From Streptomyces sp. YIM 121038 (GTDB lineage Bacteria; Actinomycetota; Actinomycetes; Streptomycetales; Streptomycetaceae), in the NCBI RefSeq assembly GCF_006088715.1, contig NZ_CP030771.1, forward strand, positions 6,777,501-6,841,500: a DNA stretch of 64,000 nt, read 5' to 3'. The notes under the pieces were generated by a model. It had not been told where the DNA came from. It saw only the letters and a program-made list of their open reading frames with translations, and searched no databases. Positions within the stretch are counted from its first letter, which is position 1, and each line of letters begins with the position of its first letter. Below, piece by piece: positions 35,615 to 43,487 of the stretch. The translations under genes were made by a program, and so were the position numbers.

Positions 35615-36540
35615 CGGCCCCCGTCAAGGCGCCCGTCGAGGACGCCCCCGCCGCCGAAGCCCCCGCCCGGCCCCGCAGGCGCGGCCGCCTCGTGCCCTAC
35701 TGGCTGCTGCTCCCCGGCATCCTGTGGCTGGTCGTCTTCTTCGCCCTGCCGCTGGTCTACCAGGCCTCGACGTCCGTGCAGACCGGCTCCCTCGAAGAGG
35801 GCTACAAGGTCACCTGGCACTTCGCCACCTACTGGGACGCGCTCGGCGACTACTGGCCGCAGTTCCTGCGCTCGGTGCTGTACGCGGGCGCCGCCACGGT
35901 CCTGTGCCTGCTGCTCGGCTATCCGCTGGCGTACCTCATCGCGTTCCGCGCGGGGCGCTGGCGCAATCTGATCCTGGTGCTCGTCATCGCCCCGTTCTTC
36001 ACGAGCTTCCTCATCCGCACGCTCGCCTGGAAGACGATCCTCGCCGACGGCGGGCCCGTCGTCGGCGCCCTGAACACGCTGCACGTCCTGGACGTCACCA
36101 GCTGGCTCGGCGTCACCGACGGCGACCGCGTCCTCGCCACGCCGCTCGCGGTGGTCTGCGGACTCACGTACAACTTCCTGCCGTTCATGATCCTGCCGCT
36201 CTACACGTCCCTGGAGCGCATCGACCCCCGGCTCCACGAGGCCGCGGGCGACCTCTACGCCCGTCCTTCCACGACGTTCCGCAAGGTCACCTTCCCGCTG
36301 TCGATGCCGGGTGTCGTCTCCGGGACGCTGCTCACCTTCATTCCGGCCGCCGGTGACTACGTGAACGCCGATCTGCTCGGGTCCACCGACACGCGCATGG
36401 TCGGAAACGTCATCCAGACGCAGTTCCTGCGCATTCTGGATTACCCGACGGCGGCGGCCCTTTCGTTCATCCTGATGGCCGCCATTCTGATCATGGTGAC
36501 GTTCTACATCCGCAAGTCGGGGACGGAGGATCTGGTCTGA
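35611..36540 (+). CDS. potB: Polyamine ABC transporter permease PotB
   Basis: 309 residues with about six membrane helices, starting at LVPYWLLLPGILWLVVFFAL after a ~25-residue Pro/Ala-rich cytoplasmic leader. The EAA loop is HEAAGDLYARPSTTFRKVTFP. It forms the channel with PotC. The GTG at 35611 overlaps the potA stop and its own stop overlaps the potC ATG (TGATG), so translation is coupled throughout. Confidence 0.94.
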
Positions 36541-37352
36541 TGGGCCCGTTCATCGCATTCGGCCGTCTGCTGCGCCGGAACCTCGTCGTCATCTTCGGGC
36601 TCCTCACGCTCGGCTATCTCCTGCTGCCCAACGTCGTCGTCACCGTCTTCTCCTTCAACAAGCCGAAAGGCCGTTTCAACTACTCCTGGCAGGAGTTCTC
36701 CACCGATGCCTGGCAGGACCCGTGCGGCGTCGCCGACATGTGCGGCTCGCTCTCCCTCAGCCTGCAGATCGCCTTCCTCGCGACGCTCGGCGCCACCGTC
36801 CTTGGCACGATGATCGCCTTCGCGCTCGTGCGCTACCGCTTCCGGGCGCGCGGCGCGGTCAGCTCGCTGATCTTCCTGCCCATGGCGATGCCCGAGGTCG
36901 TCATGGCGGCCTCGCTGCTCACCCTGTTCCTCAACATGGGCGCGCAGCTCGGCTTCTGGACCGTGCTGATAGCCCACATCATGTTCTGCCTGAGCTTCGT
37001 GGTGACCGCGGTGAAGGCGCGCGTGATGTCGATGGACCCGCGTCTGGAACAGGCCGCGCAGGACCTCTACGCCGGGCCCGTGCAGACCTTCCTGCGGGTC
37101 ACGCTGCCGATCGCGGCGCCGGGCATCGCGGCGGGCGCGCTGCTCGCCTTCGCGCTGTCCTTCGACGACTTCATCATCACGAACTTCAACGCCGGATCGA
37201 CTGTGACCTTCCCCATGTTCGTCTGGGGATCCGCGCAGCGGGGTACGCCCGTTCAGATCAATGTGATCGGCACGGCGATGTTCCTCATCGCCGTCGTTCT
37301 CGTACTGGCAGGAATGCTGATCGGAAAGCGCCGCGCGAAGCGGGCGCGCTGA
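36540..37352 (+). CDS. potC: Polyamine ABC transporter permease PotC
   Basis: 270 residues with six predicted membrane helices (NLVVIFGLLTLGYLLLPNVV, FLATLGATVLGTMIAFALV, VVMAASLLTLFLNMG and others). The EAA loop is LEQAAQDLYAGPVQTFLRVTLP. The last helix is FLIAVVLVLAGMLIG, followed by a basic tail KRRAKRAR. It completes the PotABCD importer; the oxidoreductase gene follows after 76 bp. Confidence 0.94.
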   Translation: MGPFIAFGRLLRRNLVVIFGLLTLGYLLLPNVVVTVFSFNKPKGRFNYSWQEFSTDAWQDPCGVADMCGSLSLSLQIAFLATLGATVLGTMIAFALVRYRFRARGAVSSLIFLPMAMPEVVMAASLLTLFLNMGAQLGFWTVLIAHIMFCLSFVVTAVKARVMSMDPRLEQAAQDLYAGPVQTFLRVTLPIAAPGIAAGALLAFALSFDDFIITNFNAGSTVTFPMFVWGSAQRGTPVQINVIGTAMFLIAVVLVLAGMLIGKRRAKRAR

Positions 37353-37428
37353 CCTGAGGGAAAGCGGTGCCCGTGCGGTTCCCAGCAGCTCTGTGCAGCT
37401 CTACGCATTTCTCAAGGGAGTGGAAATC

Positions 37429-38847
37429 ATGGCCCCTGCAGCCATGAACCGTTGGACGAAGTCCCTCGCCGAGGCCAAGCCGGCCCCGTACTGGCTGGAC
37501 GGTCCGGACCGACCCGAACCCGAACCCGCGCTCGTCGGTGACGAGCGTGCCGACCTGCTCGTCGTCGGCGGCGGCTACAGCGGCCTGTGGACCGCCCTGA
37601 TCGCCAAGGAGCGCGACCCCGGCCGTGACGTCGTCCTCGTCGAGGGCCGCGAGATCGGCTGGGCCGCCTCCGGGCGCAACGGCGGCTTCTGCGCCGCGTC
37701 CCTCACCCACGGCGTGCCCAACGGCCTGGCCCGCTGGCCGGACGAGATCGCCAGGCTGGAGGAGCTCGGCGCCCGCAACCTCGACGAGATCGAGGCGGCC
37801 GTCGAGCGGTACGGCATCGACTGCGACTTCGAGCGCACCGGCGAGATCGACGTCGCGACCCAGCCGCACCAGCTCGCCGAACTCCACGAGATGTACGAGG
37901 AGATGGCCGCGCGCGGCCTCACCGGCTCCGCCGAGATGCTGGACGCGGACGAGCTGCGCTCCCAGGTCGACTCGCCGACCTTCCTCGGCGGCTTCTGGGA
38001 CCGCGACGGCGTCGCCATGCTGCACCCGGCGAAGCTCGCCTGGGGCCTCAAGCGCGTCTGCCGCGAGCTCGGCGTGCGCGTCCACGAGCACACGCCCGCC
38101 CTGGAGCTGGCCCCCGCCGGCGCCGGGATGGCGATCCGCACCCCGTACGGCAGGGTCTTCGCCCGCCATGTCGCGCTCGGCACGAACGTCTTCCCGTCCC
38201 TGGTCAAGCGGGTGCGCGCGTACACGGTCCCGGTGTACGACTACGCGCTCATGACCGAGCCGCTCACCCCGGACCAGCTGGCCGCCATCGGCTGGAAGAA
38301 CCGCCAGGGCCTCGGCGACGCGGCCAACCAGTTCCACTACTTCCGGCTGTCCGCCGACAACCGCATCCTGTGGGGCGGGTACGACGCGGTCTACCCCTTC
38401 GGCGGCAAGGTGCGCGCCGAGTACGACCACCGCCCCGAGACGTACGCGAAGCTCGCCGGGCACTTCTTCACCTGCTTCCCGCAGCTGGAGGGGGTGCGGT
38501 TCACCCACGCGTGGGGCGGCGCGATCGACACGTGCTCGCGCTTCTCGGCGTTCTTCGGCACGGCGCACGGGGGCCGGGTCGCGTACGCCGCCGGATACAC
38601 GGGCCTCGGCGTCGGTGCCACGCGCTTCGGCGCCGACGTGATGCTGGACCTCCTCGCGGGCGAGCGCACCGAGCGGACCGACCTGGAGATGGTCCGCTCC
38701 AAGCCGCTGCCGTTCCCGCCCGAGCCGTTCGCCTGGACGGGGGTGACCCTGACCAAGTGGGCCCTGGCCCGCGCGGACGCCAACGGGGGCAGGCGCAACG
38801 CCTGGCTCAGGACGATGGACAGGCTGGGGCTCGGCTTCGACAGCTGA
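37429..38847 (+). CDS. FAD-dependent amine oxidoreductase (DAO/PuuB-like)
   Basis: 472 residues from the ATG at 37429, preceded by AAGGGAG. The FAD-binding motif is LLVVGGGYSGLWTALIAKE (residues ~43-61), followed by GWAASGRNGGFCAASLTHG and a C-terminal GYTGLGVGATRFGADVMLDLL, the pattern of DadA/PuuB-type DAO proteins. PuuB oxidises gamma-glutamylputrescine, and related enzymes oxidise amines directly. The gene sits at the end of the PotABCD operon, which supports an imported amine as substrate. Whether glutamylated or free polyamine is used cannot be told, as no gamma-glutamylpolyamine synthetase lies in this window. Confidence 0.88.
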   Translation: MAPAAMNRWTKSLAEAKPAPYWLDGPDRPEPEPALVGDERADLLVVGGGYSGLWTALIAKERDPGRDVVLVEGREIGWAASGRNGGFCAASLTHGVPNGLARWPDEIARLEELGARNLDEIEAAVERYGIDCDFERTGEIDVATQPHQLAELHEMYEEMAARGLTGSAEMLDADELRSQVDSPTFLGGFWDRDGVAMLHPAKLAWGLKRVCRELGVRVHEHTPALELAPAGAGMAIRTPYGRVFARHVALGTNVFPSLVKRVRAYTVPVYDYALMTEPLTPDQLAAIGWKNRQGLGDAANQFHYFRLSADNRILWGGYDAVYPFGGKVRAEYDHRPETYAKLAGHFFTCFPQLEGVRFTHAWGGAIDTCSRFSAFFGTAHGGRVAYAAGYTGLGVGATRFGADVMLDLLAGERTERTDLEMVRSKPLPFPPEPFAWTGVTLTKWALARADANGGRRNAWLRTMDRLGLGFDS

Positions 38848-39024
38848 CCCCGCGCGGCGCGCGGGTGGACATCCGCCCGCCGTCGTCCACCGGCGTACGC
38901 CCTCACCGTGCTGTGACACGCTTCACTACCAGTCAGTAGCTGAATCCGCGTAACGCCCGGCCCCCGAAGCCCTCTCCCTCGTGTCAGGCATTCGTACGGC
39001 ACACGAAGACAGGGAGGTCCGACC

Positions 39025-39537
39025 GTGAATGGTTCGGGCGCCAAATCGGCGGTGGAGTGGCTGGTGTCGGTGGCACCGGATCCGGAGGCCTGTCGCTGGG
39101 AGTGGGAACGCAACCCCCTCGGGGTCGCGCTGCTCCCGGCCGGCAGGCTCTGGGACGTACTGATCCTGCCGGGTGAGCTCGGCTATCCCACGCTGGACGT
39201 GCTGACGCGGGTCGTCGACCGTCCGGGCCCGGTGCTCGCCGACTTCGGCGACGCCCGGATGGGGTTCTTCGTGCCCCCGGGCACGGTGGCCCGCTGGGTG
39301 GGCACGGGGGTGCGCGGCGCGGGCCGCGGCACCTGGATCGTCGTGCCCTTCCCGGGGCGCTCCACGGGCGCCGTGCGCTGGCTGATCCCGCCGGACGGCT
39401 CGGGCACGCTGGTCGACCCGGCGCTCCTGGAGCTCGCGATGCACGAGGCGGCGGCGCGCATCGCGCGGGACGCGCGGGCAGAGCGGGATGCCTGGGGCGC
39501 CGCCCCTCGCGACCCGGATGAGCCGCACCCGGAGTGA
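39025..39537 (+). CDS. Conserved hypothetical protein, unknown function
   Basis: 170 residues, not recognised. It begins MNGSGAKSAVEWLVSVAPDP and has a central RLWDVLILPGELGYPTLDVL and FGDARMGFFVPPGTVARWVG. These segments loosely recall the N-terminal part of actinobacterial bifunctional primase-polymerase-like proteins, but the catalytic acidic motif is not evident. No signal peptide or membrane segment. GGGAGGTCCGACC precedes the GTG-proximal ATG. It stands alone between the oxidoreductase and chitinase genes. Confidence 0.7.
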   Translation: MNGSGAKSAVEWLVSVAPDPEACRWEWERNPLGVALLPAGRLWDVLILPGELGYPTLDVLTRVVDRPGPVLADFGDARMGFFVPPGTVARWVGTGVRGAGRGTWIVVPFPGRSTGAVRWLIPPDGSGTLVDPALLELAMHEAAARIARDARAERDAWGAAPRDPDEPHPE

Positions 39538-39568
39538 TCCCCTGCGCTCCGTTCTTAGTGACAGGGAC

Positions 39569-39595
39569 TTGACAAGGGCATTGGTCTGGACCAGC
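39569..39595 (+). promoter_or_regulatory. Chitinase promoter with a DasR (dre) operator
   Basis: A consensus -35 TTGACA lies at 39569-39574. Directly downstream, 39580-39595 reads ATTGGTCTGGACCAGC, which matches the DasR responsive element TGGTCTAGACCA with one central change. DasR, the GlcNAc-sensing GntR regulator, controls chitinase genes in Streptomyces, so this gene should be repressed until chitin breakdown products appear. Confidence 0.8.
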
Positions 39596-39640
39596 TTGAG
39601 TATGTCCTGCTCTCCAACACCCCCACCTCTGGAGGCAGTT

Positions 39641-40822
39641 GTGGCACTCGTTTCTCGCCCGCGGGTTCGTCGTGGCTGGTCGCGCAGTTCCCCGCGCCCC
39701 CGGGGGGCGCTCCCGTGTGCCGCTCTGGTGCTCGCGGTGTGCGGCATGCTCGCGGTGCAGAGCCCGGCGGGCGCGTCGGACGCGCGCGGCCCCCGTAGGG
39801 CGGCCGATCCGCTGCCCGCGCACGCCCTCGTCGGCTACCTCCACACCAGCTTCGCCAACGGCTCCGGCTATACGCGCCTGGCCGACACCCCGGCGAGCTG
39901 GGACGTCATCGACCTGGCCTTCGGGGAGCCGACCTCCTCGACCTCCGGCGACATCCGCTTCGGCCTCTGCCCCAAGACGGAGTGCCCGAACGTCGAGACG
40001 AAGGACGAGTTCAAGGCCGCCGTCAAGGCCAAGCAGGCCCAGGGCAAGAGGGTCCTGATCTCCATCGGCGGCCAGAACGGCCAGGTCCAGCTCACCACCA
40101 CGCAGGCCCGCGACAAGTTCGTCGCCTCCGTGTCGGCCATCATCGACGAGTACGGACTCGACGGTCTGGACATCGACTTCGAGGGCCACTCCCTCTCCCT
40201 CAACGCGGGGGACAGCGACTTCAAGAACCCCAAGACCCCGGTGATCGTCAACCTGATCTCCGCCGTGAAGACCCTGAAGGCCAAGTACGGCCCCGGCTTC
40301 ACCCTCACCATGGCGCCCGAGACCTTCTTCGTGCAGCTCGGCTACCAGTTCTACGGCCCCGGCCAGTGGGGCGGCGACCCGCGCGCGGGCTCCTATCTGC
40401 CGGTCATCCACGCCCTGCGCGACGACCTCACCCTGCTGCACGTCCAGGACTACAACTCCGGCCCGATCATGGGCCTCGACAACCAGTACCACCAGATGGG
40501 CGGCGCCGACTTCCACATCGCCATGACCGACATGCTCCTCACCGGCTTCCCGGTCAAGGGCAACGCGGCCAACGTCTTCCCGCCCCTGCCCCCGGAGAAG
40601 ATCGCCATCGGCATGCCCGCGTCCCCGCAGGCGGGCAACGGCCACGTCGCGCCCGGCGAGGTCAACAAGGCGCTCGACTGCCTCACCAAGAACACCAACT
40701 GCGGCTCCTACAAGCCCCACGGCAAGTGGCCCGCCCTGCGCGGCCTGATGACCTGGTCCATCAACTGGGACCGCTTCAACAACGGGGAGTTCTCGAAGAA
40801 CTTCGACGCGTACTTCGGCTGA
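39641..40822 (+). CDS. Secreted GH18 chitinase
   Basis: 393 residues from the GTG at 39641 with GGAGG six bases upstream. A long signal peptide (basic n-region, then CAALVLAVCGMLAV) precedes a GH18 barrel. The catalytic DxxDxDxE motif is intact as LDGLDIDFEG, with SIGGQNG earlier and GLMTWSINWDRF (the final Trp motif) near the C-terminus. There is no carbohydrate-binding or FnIII module. It hydrolyses chitin outside the cell. The n-region GWSRSSPRPRGALP is encoded by a dispersed repeat (39673-39714). The 3' end overlaps the convergent PAP2 gene by 47 bp. Confidence 0.93.
   Translation: MALVSRPRVRRGWSRSSPRPRGALPCAALVLAVCGMLAVQSPAGASDARGPRRAADPLPAHALVGYLHTSFANGSGYTRLADTPASWDVIDLAFGEPTSSTSGDIRFGLCPKTECPNVETKDEFKAAVKAKQAQGKRVLISIGGQNGQVQLTTTQARDKFVASVSAIIDEYGLDGLDIDFEGHSLSLNAGDSDFKNPKTPVIVNLISAVKTLKAKYGPGFTLTMAPETFFVQLGYQFYGPGQWGGDPRAGSYLPVIHALRDDLTLLHVQDYNSGPIMGLDNQYHQMGGADFHIAMTDMLLTGFPVKGNAANVFPPLPPEKIAIGMPASPQAGNGHVAPGEVNKALDCLTKNTNCGSYKPHGKWPALRGLMTWSINWDRFNNGEFSKNFDAYFG
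39673..39714 (+). repeat. Dispersed palindromic repeat inside the chitinase signal-peptide codons
   Basis: The core GCGCAGTTCCCCGCGCCCC is identical to that at 26811-26850 and is followed by CGGGGGGCGC, which closes the hairpin. Here it is translated as part of the chitinase n-region. Confidence 0.75.
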
Positions 40823-41516
40823 GCGACACGGCCCCGAGCAGCCCCCCGCACAGCAGCCAGCTCGCCAGGACGTCCGCGGGCCAGTGGTAGCCGCGGACGA
40901 CCAGGCCGAGCCCGACGGCGAGGTTCACCAGGACGCAGACCGCGGTCAGGGTGCGGGGGGCACGCAGGAAGGGGAGGAGCAGCAGGGCGGCGGCGCCGTA
41001 GGCGACGGTGGCCGTCGCCGTGTGCCCGGAGGGGTAGTAGCCGGTGCCGTCCATGCCCGGCGGGGCCCCGCGGTCGACCGCGGCCTTCAGAGGTACGACC
41101 AGAGCGGGCACGGCGGCCATGGCGAGCGCCGCGACCAGGGGCGCGAGCCACCACCGGTCCGCGCCGGCGCGGAAGCCGCGCCACGCCGCGTAGCCGAGGG
41201 CGGCGGCGAGCACCGGCAGGGCGACGGCCGTGTTGCCCAGGTCGGCGAAGAGCTCGGCGACGGGGCGGGGGAGCAGGGCGCCGGAGAGGGCGCGGCCGAG
41301 GCGTTCGTCGAGCCGGCGCACGGGGCCGTCGACGACGATCTGCCAGGTGAGCAGGGTGAGGAGAAGACCGCTCACCGCGAGCAGGAGCAGGGAAAGGGTC
41401 GGCCGCCCCGGAACAGGGGGGGTAGTTCCGGGGCGGCCGAGAGGACCGGGCTGCCGCGCGCCCCGGGGGGTGTGGGACGGGCGGCCATCCGATCGGTGAG
41501 GAGTTCCGGAGCGCAT
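40776..41516 (-). CDS. PAP2-family phosphatase (membrane)
   Basis: 246 residues from the ATG at 41516, which has GGAG six bases upstream; the open frame reaches 41711 but without a good start. The PAP2 triad motifs are present: KAAVDRGAPP, YYPSGHTATATV and RGYHWPADVLASW. There are about six membrane segments, starting SLLLLAVSGLLLTLLTW. Such enzymes dephosphorylate lipid phosphates such as phosphatidic acid or undecaprenyl diphosphate at the outer membrane face. The stop lies inside the end of the convergent chitinase gene. Confidence 0.88.
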   Translation of the reverse strand: MRSGTPHRSDGRPSHTPRGARQPGPLGRPGTTPPVPGRPTLSLLLLAVSGLLLTLLTWQIVVDGPVRRLDERLGRALSGALLPRPVAELFADLGNTAVALPVLAAALGYAAWRGFRAGADRWWLAPLVAALAMAAVPALVVPLKAAVDRGAPPGMDGTGYYPSGHTATATVAYGAAALLLLPFLRAPRTLTAVCVLVNLAVGLGLVVRGYHWPADVLASWLLCGGLLGAVSLSRSTRRSSSRTPRC

Positions 41517-41856
41517 GGCTCCAGGTGTGTGCGCGAAGGCACGTCCAGGGCGGGGCTGGGGAGGCTCCGACCTGGTGTCGCCCACGGTCTCCCGTGAACG
41601 GGGTGTTTCTCTCATCTGCAGAAACCGTACGTCAGTAGTTCGGGGGCCGACAGCCGGAAGCGGGTCCCGCCATGGGGCTCCCACACCTTCTTCACAGGCC
41701 CTGACCGTCACCCCAGGTCACGATCGGTGTACCGGGCGAGATCCGCACATGTCAGGAGGTGCGCCACGGACGGCACCGGGGCCGCCCCCTCGGTGGGACG
41801 GCCCCGGTGTCAGAGGTCCAGACAGGTGCGGCGCGCGCGGGTGCGCGCCGGAGCGG
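41517..41856 (-). other. 340-bp gene-free interval with the gabT terminator
   Basis: No credible gene is seen. The left two-thirds must carry the PAP2 promoter. At 41774-41784 and 41799-41809, CACCGGGGCCG and CGGCCCCGGTG form a perfect 11-bp hairpin, 48 bp past the gabT stop, a likely gabT terminator. Confidence 0.65.
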
Positions 41857-43191
41857 TCAGACCGTCGCGAACGCGGCCTCGATGATGTCCAGGCCCTCGT
41901 TCAGGAGGTCCTCGCCGATCACCAGCGGCGGCAGGAAGCGCAGGACGTTGCCGTAGGTGCCGCAGGTCAGGACGAGCAGGCCCTCGGCGTGGCAGGCCTT
42001 GGCGAGGGCGCCGGTCGCCTCCGGGTTCGGCTCCTTCGTCGCGCGGTCCTTGACCAGCTCGATCGCGATCATCGCGCCCCGGCCGCGGATGTCGCCGATG
42101 ATGTCGAACTTCTCGGCCATGGCGGAGAGCCGGGCCTTCATGACGGCCTCGATCTCCTTCGCCCGGGCGTTGAGGTCGAGCTCCTTCATCGTCTCGATGG
42201 CGCCGAGCGCGCCGGCGCAGGCCACCGGGTTGCCGCCGTAGGTGCCGCCGAGGCCGCCCGCGTGCGCGGCGTCCATGATCTCGGCGCGGCCGGTGACGGC
42301 GGCGAGCGGCAGGCCGCCCGCGATGCCCTTGGCCGTCGTGATCAGGTCGGGGACGATGCCCTCGTCCTCGCAGGCGAACCACTGGCCGGTGCGGCAGAAG
42401 CCGGACTGGATCTCGTCCGCGACGAAGACGATGCCGTTGTCGCCCGCGAACTTCACGATCTCCGGCAGGAAGCCCTTGGCGGGCTCGATGAAGCCGCCCT
42501 CGCCGAGCACCGGCTCGATGATGATCGCGGCGACGTTGTCGGCGCCGACCTGCTTGTTGATCATGTCGATGGCCTGCTTGGCGGCCTCGGGCCCGGCGTT
42601 CTCGGCACCGGTCGGCCAGCGGTAGCCGTACGCCACCGGCACGCGGTAGACCTCGGGCGCGAACGGGCCGAAGCCGTGCTTGTACGGCATGTTCTTCGCC
42701 GTCAGGGCCATCGTGAGGTTCGTGCGGCCGTGGTAGCCGTGGTCGAAGACGACGACGGCCTGGCGCTTGGTGTACGCACGGGCGATCTTGACGGCGTTCT
42801 CGACGGCCTCGGCGCCGGAGTTGAACAGGGCCGACTTCTTGGCGTGGTCACCCGGGGTGAGCTCGGCGAGCGCCTCGGCGACCGCCACGTAGCCCTCGTA
42901 CGGGGTGACCATGAAACAGGTGTGGGTGAAGTCCGCCAGCTGCGCGGAGGCGCGGCGCACGACGGCTTCGGCGGAGGCGCCGACGCTGGTCACCGCGATG
43001 CCGGAGCCGAAGTCGATCAGGCGGTTGCCGTCGACGTCCTCGATGATGCCGCCGCCCGCGCGGGCCGTGAACACGGGCAGCACCGAGCCCACGCCACCGG
43101 CGACCACCGCGGTGCGGCGGGCCTGCAGCTCCTGGGACTTCGGCCCGGGAATGGCGGTGACGACGCGGCGCTCCTGGGGAATAGCGGTCAT
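41857..43191 (-). CDS. gabT: 4-aminobutyrate aminotransferase
   Basis: 444 residues from the ATG at 43191, which follows CCAGGAGCT; an in-frame upstream start at 43236 is less likely. PLP-dependent class III transaminase: the Schiff-base Lys is in LITTAKGIAGGLPLAAV, with VADEIQSGFCRTG upstream and GGLGGTYGGNPVACAG downstream. It converts GABA and 2-oxoglutarate to succinic semialdehyde and glutamate, the step after the aminobutyraldehyde dehydrogenases found upstream. It is divergent from the membrane ATPase gene. Confidence 0.95.
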   Translation of the reverse strand: MTAIPQERRVVTAIPGPKSQELQARRTAVVAGGVGSVLPVFTARAGGGIIEDVDGNRLIDFGSGIAVTSVGASAEAVVRRASAQLADFTHTCFMVTPYEGYVAVAEALAELTPGDHAKKSALFNSGAEAVENAVKIARAYTKRQAVVVFDHGYHGRTNLTMALTAKNMPYKHGFGPFAPEVYRVPVAYGYRWPTGAENAGPEAAKQAIDMINKQVGADNVAAIIIEPVLGEGGFIEPAKGFLPEIVKFAGDNGIVFVADEIQSGFCRTGQWFACEDEGIVPDLITTAKGIAGGLPLAAVTGRAEIMDAAHAGGLGGTYGGNPVACAGALGAIETMKELDLNARAKEIEAVMKARLSAMAEKFDIIGDIRGRGAMIAIELVKDRATKEPNPEATGALAKACHAEGLLVLTCGTYGNVLRFLPPLVIGEDLLNEGLDIIEAAFATV

Positions 43192-43324
43192 GAGAGCTCC
43201 TGGGGGTGGTGGGTCGTGCGGACGTCCTCGGGGCACAGCGGCTTTCCGGGCGCGTTCTCGGTCTTTCTCCGCAGGTTAGGGGCGGGCGGTGGCGGCGGGC
43301 ATGCTCCATGGGGGAGAGGTTCGG

Positions 43325-43356
43325 CGTGGCGGTTGTCCGTGGTGGACATAGCCACG
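43325..43356. promoter_or_regulatory. Nested inverted repeat in the gabT/ATPase divergent region
   Basis: CGTGGC (43325-43330) and GCCACG (43351-43356) flank an inner TGTCC/GGACA pair (43334-43338, 43344-43348). This dyad lies 134 bp upstream of gabT and 132 bp upstream of the ATPase gene, so a single regulator bound here could act on both. PucR is a local candidate. Confidence 0.4.
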
Positions 43357-43487
43357 CGGCGGGCGTCGCGGCGCCCGGCCCGTGGTGTGATCGGCGTGCG
43401 CGCGGCCCAACGGCGGCACCCGGGCACTAGATTGAGCCGCGCACCAGCACACAGGGCCAAGACAGGGCAGGTCAGGGGGCAAGGGCC

